Of a DNA stretch of 64,000 nt, positions 24,571-31,986 are shown piece by piece. The position numbers and the translations under genes were made by a program. The stretch's first letter is position 1. Each line of letters starts with the position of its first letter. Origin of the DNA: Candidatus Rubrimentiphilum sp. (GTDB taxonomy: Bacteria > Vulcanimicrobiota > Vulcanimicrobiia > Vulcanimicrobiales > Vulcanimicrobiaceae); NCBI GenBank assembly GCA_035710515.1, contig DASTDE010000003.1, forward strand, positions 62,001 through 126,000, written 5' to 3'. The notes under the pieces are model-generated. The model was given only the letters and a program-made list of their open reading frames with translations. It made no database searches and had not been told where the DNA came from.

Positions 24571-25407
24571 CTAAGGTTTGACCTCAATAACTGAGAGCGG
24601 ACCCATTGCGGTAAGTTCGATGACCGTGGGCCCTTTGGCCATCACATAATGGTGAAGCATTGCCGGGATCGACATGAACGAACCTGCCGGAAGCGCCGTC
24701 ATGTTCGCTGCGTTCACTCTGTCGCCGAGGCCGGACCACAGCGTCCCCGAAACGACCGTCAGATCTTCGGTCTGGATGTGATAATGCGGACGGAACACGG
24801 TTCCGGCCGGCAACTTCACACGCACGATGAAGAGCCCTGGTTTGGCGGGATTACCCGCGAGCACAGCGACTTGGTTGCCTTTCATCACGCCTGTCCCGGC
24901 TGTCCAATGCTCGTGGCCGGACATGACGATCTTCGGAGCCGCCGAGGCCGACACTGACCCTCCAGGTTTCCCGACTAAGATCATTTTCTGCGGACCAACG
25001 GCGGTGACGTCAATAACCGTCATCGCATTTGTCGTCACATAATGATGAAGTCCGGCGGGAACTTGTACGAATGAGCCGGCCGGAAGCGCGGTCATCGTTG
25101 ACTTGTCAATGTTGTTGCCGACGCCGACCCACAACGTTCCGGAAATGACGGTCAGGTTCTCGGTATCGTAGTGGTAGTGCGGGCCGTATTTTGTTCCCGC
25201 CGGCATCTTCATACGGAGGATGAAGAGGCCGGGCTGTGTGAGGTTACCTGCCAGCGCGGCTACTTGCGTCCCTTTCATGAGGCCCGTTCCGGCAATCCAG
25301 CGCTCCTGGCCGGAAATGACGATCGCCGGACCGTTGGACGCCAAAGCGAAGCCGGTTGCTGCAGCGGCAAAGACGATAGCGAACAGTTGTGCCGCAGCAG
25401 CGCGCAT
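24571..25407 (-). CDS. Secreted tandem cupin protein (two cupin domains)
   Basis: The product is a 278-residue exported protein. A signal peptide (RAAAAQLFAIVFAAAATGFALA) precedes two homologous cupin units (about residues 28-145 and 160-278). Each starts with SGxExWxAGTGxMKGxQVAxLAGN, has the metal-type PHYHxxTExLTVxSGTLWxGxG, and ends PAGSFxxxPAxLHHYV. The two units are much alike and also resemble the single-cupin product of the next gene upstream, so the locus arose by duplication. A metal-binding dioxygenase or isomerase role is possible; no substrate is evident. Confidence 0.85.
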   Translation of the reverse strand: MRAAAAQLFAIVFAAAATGFALASNGPAIVISGQERWIAGTGLMKGTQVAALAGNLTQPGLFILRMKMPAGTKYGPHYHYDTENLTVISGTLWVGVGNNIDKSTMTALPAGSFVQVPAGLHHYVTTNAMTVIDVTAVGPQKMILVGKPGGSVSASAAPKIVMSGHEHWTAGTGVMKGNQVAVLAGNPAKPGLFIVRVKLPAGTVFRPHYHIQTEDLTVVSGTLWSGLGDRVNAANMTALPAGSFMSIPAMLHHYVMAKGPTVIELTAMGPLSVIEVKP

Positions 25408-25410
25408 AGG

Positions 25411-25857
25411 TTAAGTTTTGACCGCGATCATCGAGGCTGGGCCCATGCCGATGCGGTCGATCACGGTTACCGTTTTCGTTATCGCGTAATGATGCAGTTT
25501 GGCGGGAATTTGCACAAACGATCCCGCCGTCAACGGTCTCGTTGCAGCTGCATTCACCTTATCGCCAACTCCGACCCAAAGCGTTCCGGATACGACGCTG
25601 ACATCTTCGGTCTCGTTATGGTAATGCACCGGGAAGACGGTGCCCGCGGGCAGCTTGAGGCGAACGATGTACAGCCCGCTCTTGCTCGGATTGCCCGCCA
25701 ACACGGCGACTTGCACGCCTTTCAGCATACCGCTTCCGGCGGTCCAATGCTCCTGACCGGACACAACGACCGTCGGCGTCATGGATGCCGCTAAAGCAAA
25801 GCCCGCCAGCACTGCGGTGAATAGAGCGGCGAGCGCGACGGGGAAGTATTTACGCAT
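25411..25857 (-). CDS. Secreted single-cupin protein
   Basis: The 148-residue exported cupin has a signal peptide (ALAALFTAVLAGFALA). It has the same unit as the downstream tandem protein: SGQEHWTAGSGMLKGVQVAVLAGNPSKSGLYIVRLKLPAGTVF contains the shared lead, then PVHYHNETEDVSVVSGTLW with two His and a Glu (likely metal ligands) and PAKLHHYAI. It lies three bases upstream of its paralogue and downstream of the rplL terminator. Confidence 0.85.
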   Translation of the reverse strand: MRKYFPVALAALFTAVLAGFALAASMTPTVVVSGQEHWTAGSGMLKGVQVAVLAGNPSKSGLYIVRLKLPAGTVFPVHYHNETEDVSVVSGTLWVGVGDKVNAAATRPLTAGSFVQIPAKLHHYAITKTVTVIDRIGMGPASMIAVKT

Positions 25858-25883
25858 AAAACGACCCTTTCAGAAATAAAGAA

Positions 25884-25904
25884 GGGGAGCGCTTAACGCT
25901 CCCC
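25884..25904. terminator. Terminator after rplL
   Basis: GGGGAGCG (25884-25891) and CGCTCCCC (25897-25904) form a perfect stem with a CTTAA loop. On the minus strand, downstream of rplL, it is followed by TTCTTTATTTC; on the plus strand by TTTTCT. It probably ends the rplK-rplL transcript. Confidence 0.85.
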
Positions 25905-25927
25905 TTTTCTCTTGGCTTTGCAGGCCC

Positions 25928-26302
25928 CTACTTGATTTCGACTTTGGCGCCGGCCTCTTCGAGCTTCTTCTTGACGGCCTCGGCTTCGTCTTTGGTCACG
26001 CCTTCCTTCACCGGTTTGGGCGCGCTTTCGACAAACGTTTTGGCTTCCGTCAGCCCGAGGCTCGTGAGCTCGCGCACGGCTTTGATGACTTTGATCTTTT
26101 CCGGTCCGGCCTCGGAAAGAATGACGTCGAATTCCGTCTTCTCCGCAGCAGGAGCAGCCGCGGCGCCCGCGCCGCCTGCCGCAACCATTGCGACCGGAGC
26201 TGCAGCCGACACGCCATACTTCTCTTCGAGCTGTTTTACAAGATCCGCGAGCTCGAGCACGGTGAGTTTATCGATAGTTTCGATGATTTCGGCAACTGCC
26301 AT
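25928..26302 (-). CDS. rplL: 50S ribosomal protein L7/L12
   Basis: The 124-residue stalk protein recruits translation GTPases. The N-terminal dimerisation region ([26 protein letters not shown]) is followed by an Ala/Gly hinge and the C-terminal domain with [48 protein letters not shown]. Length is standard. It follows rplJ after 18 bases and is followed by an intrinsic terminator. Confidence 0.98.
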   Translation of the reverse strand: MAVAEIIETIDKLTVLELADLVKQLEEKYGVSAAAPVAMVAAGGAGAAAAPAAEKTEFDVILSEAGPEKIKVIKAVRELTSLGLTEAKTFVESAPKPVKEGVTKDEAEAVKKKLEEAGAKVEIK

Positions 26303-26320
26303 GATACCTGTGAGTCTCCT

Positions 26321-26851
26321 TTAAGCGTTCGAACCCGCGGCGGCTTTTTGCTCGCGGATAGCATTGAGCACGCGGACGAGTCCGCTCTGATTTCCTGAAA
26401 GTACGGTTACCAAACCGCGCAGAGGCGAGGCGAGAGAACCGACGAGTCTCGCAACCAGTTCCTGTTTCGAAGGCAGCGAGGCGAGCACCATGACCTCTTT
26501 GGCATCGACGATGCGGCCTTCGATGTAAGCGGCCTTGATGCTGACGGTCTTGACGTCGTCTGAAAAATGTTTGAGCGCTTTCGCCGGCGCGACTGGGTCG
26601 CTACCCGCAAACACGACGCCGGTCGGTCCGGCCAGAAACTGCTCGAGTTGCTTGGCGAGATCGGCGGCGGCGATCGAGAACAGCGAGTTCTTCACGACGG
26701 CGTACGTGCTGCCGTCCTTGCGCAGCTCGCCGCGCAGACGCGTGATCTGCTCGACGGTCAGGCCCGTGTAGTCGGTGAGGAACAAGTTGGTCGAACCGGA
26801 GAGCTTCCTCTGCAGTTCGGCAATCTTCGCTTCTTTTTTCGCTGTCGGCAT
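26321..26851 (-). CDS. rplJ: 50S ribosomal protein L10
   Basis: The 176-residue protein anchors L7/L12 dimers to the ribosome. It has the typical start AKKEAKIAELQRKLSGSTNLFLTDYTGLTVEQITRLRGELRKDGSTYAVVKNSL and the C-terminal helix binding L12. Its 183-base leader carries hairpins expected of L10-mediated autoregulation. rplL follows. Confidence 0.97.
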   Translation of the reverse strand: MPTAKKEAKIAELQRKLSGSTNLFLTDYTGLTVEQITRLRGELRKDGSTYAVVKNSLFSIAAADLAKQLEQFLAGPTGVVFAGSDPVAPAKALKHFSDDVKTVSIKAAYIEGRIVDAKEVMVLASLPSKQELVARLVGSLASPLRGLVTVLSGNQSGLVRVLNAIREQKAAAGSNA

Positions 26852-26872
26852 CGGTCCTCAAAAAACAGAAAT

Positions 26873-26898
26873 GGCGCTCCATCCGTCCGGAGGGCGCC
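26873..26898 (-). terminator. Attenuator-like hairpin before rplJ
   Basis: GGCGCTCC (26873-26880) pairs with GGAGGGCGCC (26889-26898), with a two-base bulge. On the minus strand it is followed by ATTTCTGTTTTTTG and then, 22 bases after the stem, the rplJ ATG. It looks like a leader terminator that would limit rplJL relative to rplKA. Confidence 0.6.
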
Positions 26899-26982
26899 AC
26901 CTAAAATCCATCACGCGCCGCGCGATGCGAGTCTCGAGTGCGTCCTACACAGCGAATTAAGGGCGGACCCAGCTGCGGTCTT

Positions 26983-27018
26983 CGGAGCCGTCGGCCATCA
27001 TACCAGACGACGGCTCCG
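26983..27018 (-). ncRNA. L10 leader RNA element (rplJ 5' UTR)
   Basis: A perfect 10-bp helix (26983-26992 with 27009-27018) lies just after rplA in the 183-base rplJ leader, followed by further G-rich and paired segments. Such leaders bind the L10-L12 complex to repress rplJL. The consensus kink-turn was not verified base by base. Confidence 0.55.
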
Positions 27019-27034
27019 GACGCAAGGGTTCCCT

Positions 27035-27736
27035 CTAGGCGTGCGTCGTGCGGACCTTATTCGGGTCGACTTTGACGCCGGGCCCCATCGTGCTGGTCAG
27101 CGTGATGCTGCGCAGATAGGTGCCCTTCGAGGCAGCCGGCTTGGCGCGAATAATCGCGTCGAGCAGCGTCGCGACGTTCTCGGCCAGTTGCTCCTCACCG
27201 AAGCTCGCTTTGCCCACGATCGTGTGAACGATCGACGTTTTGTCCAACCGGTACTCGACCTTACCCGCCTTGATGTCGCGCACGGCCGCGCCGATGTTCG
27301 GCGACACCGTACCGGCTTTTGGATTGGGCATCTTCTGCGCCAGGATACGGCCGAGTTGCGAACCGACCGGACCCATCATGTCCGGCGTGGCCACGGCCAC
27401 GTCGAAGTCCGCAAATCCGCCTTTTATTTTATCGATCAGATCCTGTTCGCCGACGAAATCCGCGCCGGCGGCTTCGGCCTCCTTGGCTTTGTCGCCCTTG
27501 GCGAACGCGACGACGCGCACGTTGCGTCCCGTGCCGTGCGGAAGCAAAACCGTGCCGCGCACGTTCTGTTCGCTCTTCTTGGGGTCGACGCCAAGGCGGA
27601 TGTGCGCCTCGATCGTCTCGTCGAACTTTGCGTTCGCGTTCTTCTTCACGAGCGCGACCGCCGCAGCCGGATCGAAGGATTCCTCGGGATTAAACGCCTG
27701 AACGAGGTTGCGGAAACGTTTACCGTGCGTACGCAT
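27035..27736 (-). CDS. rplA: 50S ribosomal protein L1
   Basis: The 233-residue L1-stalk protein has normal length and motifs: [48 protein letters not shown] region, then [38 protein letters not shown] and the C-terminal [10 protein letters not shown]. It overlaps the rplK stop by one base. rplJ follows after the leader. Confidence 0.98.
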   Translation of the reverse strand: MRTHGKRFRNLVQAFNPEESFDPAAAVALVKKNANAKFDETIEAHIRLGVDPKKSEQNVRGTVLLPHGTGRNVRVVAFAKGDKAKEAEAAGADFVGEQDLIDKIKGGFADFDVAVATPDMMGPVGSQLGRILAQKMPNPKAGTVSPNIGAAVRDIKAGKVEYRLDKTSIVHTIVGKASFGEEQLAENVATLLDAIIRAKPAASKGTYLRSITLTSTMGPGVKVDPNKVRTTHA

Positions 27737-28161
27737 TAGCTCTCCACCTCCACGCCCATCGAACGCGCCGTTCCGGCGATGATCCGCTTGGCCATCTCGA
27801 TGTCGTTGGCGTTGAGATCCGGCATCTTCACCTTGGCGATCTCTTCGACTTGCGATTGCGTCAGCTTGCCGACTTTATCGCGATTCGGTTCTTTCGATCC
27901 CGACTCGATCTTGGCGGCTTGCTTGATGAGGAATGACGCGGGCGGCGTCTTCGTGATGAACGTGAACGTTCGATCTTCGTAGACGGTGATCTCGACTGGA
28001 ATGATCATGCCCGACTGCGAGGCGGTACGTTCGTTGTACTGCTTGCAGAAGTCCATGATGTTCAAACTGTACGGACCGAGCGCGGGCCCGATGGGCGGCG
28101 CCGGGGTGGCCTTGCCGGCCGGAATTTGCAGGCCGATTTTGCCTACAACTTTTTTTGCCAT
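27736..28161 (-). CDS. rplK: 50S ribosomal protein L11
   Basis: The 141-residue L11 has the usual N-terminal [22 protein letters not shown] and the C-terminal rRNA-binding domain ([44 protein letters not shown]). It is unusual only in that a VOC-family gene separates it from nusG. Confidence 0.98.
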   Translation of the reverse strand: MAKKVVGKIGLQIPAGKATPAPPIGPALGPYSLNIMDFCKQYNERTASQSGMIIPVEITVYEDRTFTFITKTPPASFLIKQAAKIESGSKEPNRDKVGKLTQSQVEEIAKVKMPDLNANDIEMAKRIIAGTARSMGVEVES

Positions 28162-28232
28162 GTTCTCCTCGACTTTTTAGTAGTCTGCCCCTCAATGACT
28201 CTCGCGCCGGGGTCGCTCGCGAGAGAAAGCTT

Positions 28233-28592
28233 CTACTTGGCGGCGTGGTGCAGCCGGAACTCGTTGCCCTCAGAATCCTTGAACGCAGCCGCACCGCCCC
28301 AAGCTTCCACGATCGGCGCTTGCGTAATCTCCGCGCCTTTGGCTTTGAGCGTTTCGGCCGTTTTCACGACGTCGTCGCATTCGATCATCACGTTGGTCGA
28401 TTCGCCGGCACCGTCATCTTTCGACAGATGGATGCTCGTTTGGCCGCTTTCACTGGGAGCGACGCTTACCCAGCGGTAATCGCCGTTCGTTACGTCGGCG
28501 GTGCAAACCCAGCCGAAGTTGTCTATAAAAAACGCCTTGGCGCGGTCCAGATCTTTGACCTTGATCGAAACCGTTCCAACGTAAGGCTTCAT
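28233..28592 (-). CDS. VOC-family (glyoxalase-like) protein inserted between nusG and rplK
   Basis: The product is a 119-residue single VOC domain: VGTVSIKVKDLDRAKAFFIDNFGW, then NVMIECDDVVKTAETLKAKGAEITQAPIVEAWGGAAAFKDSEGNEFRLHH. The C-terminal Glu-x-Asn-x-Phe and His pattern suits a metal-binding VOC fold. Its ATG overlaps the nusG stop (TGATG), so it is translated with nusG. The substrate is unknown. Its place inside the conserved nusG-rplK junction is atypical. Confidence 0.85.
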   Translation of the reverse strand: MKPYVGTVSIKVKDLDRAKAFFIDNFGWVCTADVTNGDYRWVSVAPSESGQTSIHLSKDDGAGESTNVMIECDDVVKTAETLKAKGAEITQAPIVEAWGGAAAFKDSEGNEFRLHHAAK

Positions 28593-29320
28593 CAGACTTT
28601 CTCGATCTGATAGAACTCGAGTTCGACCGGCGTTTCGCGGCCGAAGATCGAGATGAGCGCGCGCACTTTTTCCTTCTCCGGCTGAATCTCGTCGATAAGG
28701 CCGGTGAAGTCGAAGAACGGTCCCGACGTCACCTTGACGCGATCGCCCTTCTTGAAATCGATCTTCAGTTTGGGCGTTTCGATGCCCATCTGCTTGAGGA
28801 TCGTTTTGACTTCTTTATCTTGCAGCGGCACAGGTTTTTCGCCCGCGCCGGGACTGCCGACGAAGCCCGTTACGCCTGAGGTGTTGCGGACGACGTACCA
28901 TGACTGGTCATCCATGTCCATTTCAACCAGCACATAACCGGGAAAAACTTTTTTTGGCGTGATCTTGCGCTTGCCGTCTTTGAACTCGACTTCGTCTTCC
29001 ATCGGAACCAGCACGCGGAAAATTTTGTCCTGCATCGCCATCGAGTGGATGCGGCGTTCGAGATTGGCCTTGACCTTGTTCTCGTAACCCGAATACGTGT
29101 GAATCACAAACCAGCGGCGTTTCCCGTCCTTGGCTTTCGGCTGGCCGTCCGGCGCTTCGCTGCTTGGTGCTTCCTCAACGGGCGCGTCGAGCGCGACGTT
29201 TTCGCCGCCCTCACCTTGCGCGTCTTCGTATGCTTCGGCTGCCTGTTCGGGCGTGTCGAGAACGCCTGCAGCTTCTGAAAGTGCTTCGGCTTCTGATTCG
29301 TGCGTAGGAAACTCCATCAT
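28592..29320 (-). CDS. nusG: Transcription termination/antitermination protein NusG with acidic N-terminal extension
   Basis: NusG joins RNA polymerase to Rho or ribosomes. The 242-residue protein has a long acidic Glu/Ala-rich leader (residues about 1-65), then the NGN domain (RRWFVIHTYSGYENKVKANLERRI, FPGYVLVEM, VRNTSGVTGFVGS) and the KOW domain (KGDRVKVTSGPFFDFTGLIDEI). Typical NusG is about 180 residues. The ATG overlaps the secE stop. An in-frame ATG seven codons further upstream lies inside secE and is not preferred. Confidence 0.95.
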   Translation of the reverse strand: MMEFPTHESEAEALSEAAGVLDTPEQAAEAYEDAQGEGGENVALDAPVEEAPSSEAPDGQPKAKDGKRRWFVIHTYSGYENKVKANLERRIHSMAMQDKIFRVLVPMEDEVEFKDGKRKITPKKVFPGYVLVEMDMDDQSWYVVRNTSGVTGFVGSPGAGEKPVPLQDKEVKTILKQMGIETPKLKIDFKKGDRVKVTSGPFFDFTGLIDEIQPEKEKVRALISIFGRETPVELEFYQIEKV

Positions 29321-29541
29321 GACGCCACCGGGTGGACCCAACTAAAGATGAGGGCAAAAATCCAATCGCAAGAGTACGTGTACAATCCGACGGCAATGAC
29401 CAGCACGACCGTCAGCACGGTGGCGGAGATCCACTCTTCCCGCGTCGGCCACGTCACCCGGCGCAGCTCGAGCCAAACGCCGCGAACGAATTCGCGCGGA
29501 TTCGGCCGATTGCCGGAAGTGGGTGCCGGTACTTTACTCAT
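29317..29541 (-). CDS. secE: Preprotein translocase subunit SecE
   Basis: The 74-residue single-span SecE is the short form found outside Proteobacteria. The conserved amphipathic segment EFVRGVWLELRRVTWPTREEW precedes the membrane helix ATVLTVVLVIAVGLYTYSC. It lies between tRNA-Trp and nusG and overlaps nusG by an ATGA junction. Confidence 0.95.
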   Translation of the reverse strand: MSKVPAPTSGNRPNPREFVRGVWLELRRVTWPTREEWISATVLTVVLVIAVGLYTYSCDWIFALIFSWVHPVAS

Positions 29542-29565
29542 CTGCTAGGTCTTTCAAGAAAGCAT

Positions 29566-29641
29566 TGGCAGGGCGGACAGGACTCGAACCTGCAACCGAC
29601 GGTTTTGGAGACCGCAACTCTACCAATTGAGCTACCGCCCT
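29566..29641 (-). tRNA. trnW: tRNA-Trp (CCA)
   Basis: A complete 76-base cloverleaf including encoded CCA. The acceptor stem AGGGCGG pairs with CCGCCCT, and the anticodon loop CTCCAAA carries CCA. It sits 24 bases before secE and 5 bases after rpmG, the classic rpmG-trnW-secE-nusG order. Confidence 0.97.
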
Positions 29642-29646
29642 ATGGG

Positions 29647-29811
29647 CTACTTCGTCTCTTTGTGCGCCCGGTGGCAGCGGCAAAAACGGCAGTATTTGCT
29701 CAACTCAAGCCGTTCAGTAGTTTTCTGTTTGTTTTTGAACGTGTTGTAGTTGCGGCGTTTGCACTCCGTGCACGCCATCACAACCATCACACGATTCTCT
29801 TTTTTTGCCAC
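29647..29811 (-). CDS. rpmG: 50S ribosomal protein L33
   Basis: This is a 54-residue protein that short-gene filters miss. From GTG 29811 it reads [20 protein letters not shown], then [21 protein letters not shown] and [13 protein letters not shown]. It has the four zinc-ligand Cys of the C+ form (CTEC and CRFC). tRNA-Trp follows within five bases. An ATG seven codons further in is a less likely start because it would drop conserved N-terminal residues. Confidence 0.96.
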   Translation of the reverse strand: MAKKENRVMVVMACTECKRRNYNTFKNKQKTTERLELSKYCRFCRCHRAHKETK

Positions 29812-29849
29812 GTTTTAAGCCTCGAGCGCCAAGGAGCCGACACTAAATA

Positions 29850-29869
29850 AACGGACCCGCAGGTCCGTT
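29850..29869. terminator. Hairpin between tRNA-Arg and rpmG
   Basis: AACGGACC (29850-29857) and GGTCCGTT (29862-29869) form an 8-bp stem with a CGCA loop. On the minus strand it is followed by TATTTAG. It probably ends the tRNA-Arg transcript ahead of rpmG. Confidence 0.6.
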
Positions 29870-29912
29870 CAGGGCCTGATTATAGCACCCGTGGGGGGCC
29901 CGTGCAAATCCG

Positions 29913-29986
29913 TGCGCCCGGACGGAATTGAACCGCCAACCTCGGCCTTAGGAGTGCCTTGCTCTATCCAATTGAGCTACGGGCGC
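29913..29986 (-). tRNA. tRNA-Arg (CCU), weak anticodon stem
   Basis: The 74-base cloverleaf has a perfect acceptor stem GCGCCCG/CGGGCGC, a normal D arm, and a T arm with TTCAATT loop. The anticodon loop CTCCTAA gives CCU (Arg AGG). The anticodon stem (AGGCA against GGCCG) has only three central pairs and two purine-purine mismatches at its ends. CCA is not encoded. It is functional if the mismatches are tolerated; decay is the alternative. Confidence 0.8.
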
Positions 29987-30066
29987 GCAGGCCGCTTCCT
30001 TACCCCCGGCCTCCACGCGGCCCTGTGGGCCGAGGGCTTGGCCCGGCGCCGCCAAAAGAGGCGCTC

Positions 30067-30525
30067 GTGCAAACCATCGATTACGACCTGCTCGAGCGGC
30101 AAGTCCGCGGACTACTCGAAGACGAGCGCGACTTTATCGCAAATGCCTCCAATTTCTCGGCCTTCGTGTACACGGAGCTGCCGGGCATCAACTGGGCGGG
30201 CTTCTACTTGCCGGCAAGCGACGGTTTGGTGCTGGGACCCTTCGGGGGCAAACCGGCGTGCACGCGGCTTCCGAAAGGGCAGGGCGTCTGCAATCGCGCC
30301 TTCAGCGAGCTGCGAACGGTCGTCGTGGATGACGTAAGCGCCATCGCGGATCACATTTACTGCGATTCGGCCTCGCGCTCGGAGATGGTCGTGCCACTAA
30401 TCGTCAACGGCGTCGCGCGCGGCGTCTTCGATCTCGACAGCCCGGAGCTAGCGCGGTTTCAACCGGCGGATCAAGCGGGAATCGAACGGCTCGTCGCGTG
30501 CTTCTTGGACACTACCTCGATATAA
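30067..30525 (+). CDS. msrC: Free methionine-(R)-sulfoxide reductase (GAF domain)
   Basis: This 152-residue single GAF-domain enzyme reduces free Met-R-sulfoxide. GINWAGFYLPASDGLVLGPFGGKPACTRLPKGQGVC and HIYCDSASRSEMVVPL carry the three conserved catalytic Cys residues of the family. The GTG 30067 is the likely start, since in-frame sequence further upstream lies in the GC-rich flank of the tRNA-Arg. The last 55 bases overlap the convergent GNAT-fusion gene on the other strand. Confidence 0.93.
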   Translation: MQTIDYDLLERQVRGLLEDERDFIANASNFSAFVYTELPGINWAGFYLPASDGLVLGPFGGKPACTRLPKGQGVCNRAFSELRTVVVDDVSAIADHIYCDSASRSEMVVPLIVNGVARGVFDLDSPELARFQPADQAGIERLVACFLDTTSI

Positions 30526-31910
30526 GCGAGCAGTTCCTTTCCGAAGTCGCCGACGACGGTTAACGCCGAGAGATCGATCTTCGTGAGCGGCAGCTGCAGA
30601 ATCAGCGCGTCTCTGCCGTCCAGCATCCAGGGTCCGGCGCCGGAGAAAAACAGTCCGCATGATTCGGCGACGTTGCAGAGCTCCGGCATCGCGGGATCGT
30701 CGAGCGGCAGGCGCAGATAGATCGCGCCGAGGTGCGCGAGTTTGCGCAAGTCCTCGATCGCTTGCCGTAAGGCCGCGGCGCTATCCGCGCCGACCTTCAG
30801 TACGTCTATTGTCGCAATTGCGTCGGCCCGATTTACGGTCGTGCGCATGGTCCCGCTGCCCATGGCCTTCTCGCCGTCGCGAAAGTCCGCGGGAATCTCG
30901 AGACTTGCGTAGATCCGCTTTAGGATTGCGGCGTGTTCCTCCGGTGCATACACGCTGCGCGGCTCCGCGGGTTTTAGCAGCTTAAAGTACAGCATCGTGC
31001 TTTGCCGCTGCGCGGTCGCGGAGAGCTCCATGTGCTTGGCGAGAAAACTTTGCGGCGCGCAGCCCAGTGTAATAGCTGTTGCCTTTGCGCCGAAACTCTC
31101 GCTGGCATGTTGGGTGCGCCCGTGATCCGTCACGGGTTCCGAGAAATACGCCGACAATCCGAGCTGCCGCGCTTCGTTTTCCATGCCTGCGCGCAACAGG
31201 TTGAGCAAGTCGCGCCCGCGGTGGGCTGGGAGTACGATGGCGCCGCAGCCGTCGCCGATCGGTTGGCCTTCCTCGCGCGAGAGCGCGTAGTGTCCGGCGA
31301 TCGCGCCGTCCTCGCCGACGGCAACGACGGAGACATAGCGATCCGCCGCGTTTAGTGCAGTCAGCCGGCGGGGTTCGTACACTGCCGGAAAATCGTAGTG
31401 GTAGCCGTAGGTTAAATAAAACGCGCGCGCGATTTCGGCGGCGTCACCCGGTTCGAATCGGCGCACGGTGTATTTTTGCGGGGGCGCGAGCGGGACGTCT
31501 TCATTCGCCGGCGGCGCTTCATCCGACGCGCAAGGACCATGTCTTATGGTAAGTTCGAGCTCGCTTCCCGATGCGCCGCGAGCATGCCAATGCGCCGAGT
31601 CAACCTTGGCGGCGATGCGCTCCCAGATCGGGTCGCGCTGCGCGGTAGTTTTATCAAGGGGCAGTCCGCGTTCGCGAATCTGCACGCGTAACTCGCTCGC
31701 CGAATTGCGCGCGATGACGCGCATAGGCTCGCGCGATTCGACCATCGCTTGCCGGACGATCGCGGTAAAACCGTCGGACACGGCGGTTGTTAGGTTTCTC
31801 TTCCGCGTATCGTCGAGCTCGGCGCGCTCACAGGCGTCGGCGGTCACTTTCTGTACGAGCGGCGCAAAAGCGGCATCCGGCGGAACAATAAGCTCGACCG
31901 TGAATTCCAC
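30471..31910 (-). CDS. HATPase (RsbW-like) - GNAT acetyltransferase fusion
   Basis: The product has 479 residues. The N-terminal about 125 residues resemble an anti-sigma/RsbW-type GHKL ATPase: TVELIVPPDAAFAPLVQKVTADACERAELD, LTTAVSDGFTAIVRQA (N-box position, Asn replaced by Asp-Gly), LRVQIRERGLPLDK (G1-like). The middle part (about 150-300) is a GNAT fold, with YTVRRFEPGDAAEIARAFYLTYGYHYDF and LPAHRGRDLLNLLRAGMENEARQLGL. The C-terminal region (about 330-465) looks like a second, degenerate GNAT-like domain. It may couple sensing to acetylation; no partner gene adjoins it. Its 3' end overlaps msrC by 55 bases. Confidence 0.7.
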   Translation of the reverse strand: MEFTVELIVPPDAAFAPLVQKVTADACERAELDDTRKRNLTTAVSDGFTAIVRQAMVESREPMRVIARNSASELRVQIRERGLPLDKTTAQRDPIWERIAAKVDSAHWHARGASGSELELTIRHGPCASDEAPPANEDVPLAPPQKYTVRRFEPGDAAEIARAFYLTYGYHYDFPAVYEPRRLTALNAADRYVSVVAVGEDGAIAGHYALSREEGQPIGDGCGAIVLPAHRGRDLLNLLRAGMENEARQLGLSAYFSEPVTDHGRTQHASESFGAKATAITLGCAPQSFLAKHMELSATAQRQSTMLYFKLLKPAEPRSVYAPEEHAAILKRIYASLEIPADFRDGEKAMGSGTMRTTVNRADAIATIDVLKVGADSAAALRQAIEDLRKLAHLGAIYLRLPLDDPAMPELCNVAESCGLFFSGAGPWMLDGRDALILQLPLTKIDLSALTVVGDFGKELLAYIEVVSKKHATSRSIPA

Positions 31911-31986
31911 CCTTCGTTTTTTCGCGCGGCCGGCAGAAATACCTTAGCCATGCCGAATAAGTAGAACCGCTCTGATTGGAGGCCCC

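Noticed and set aside
26567-27739. 390-codon plus-strand open frame across rplJ leader and rplA
   Set aside because: Antisense to rplJ and rplA, Arg/His-rich, no motifs; a codon-usage shadow.
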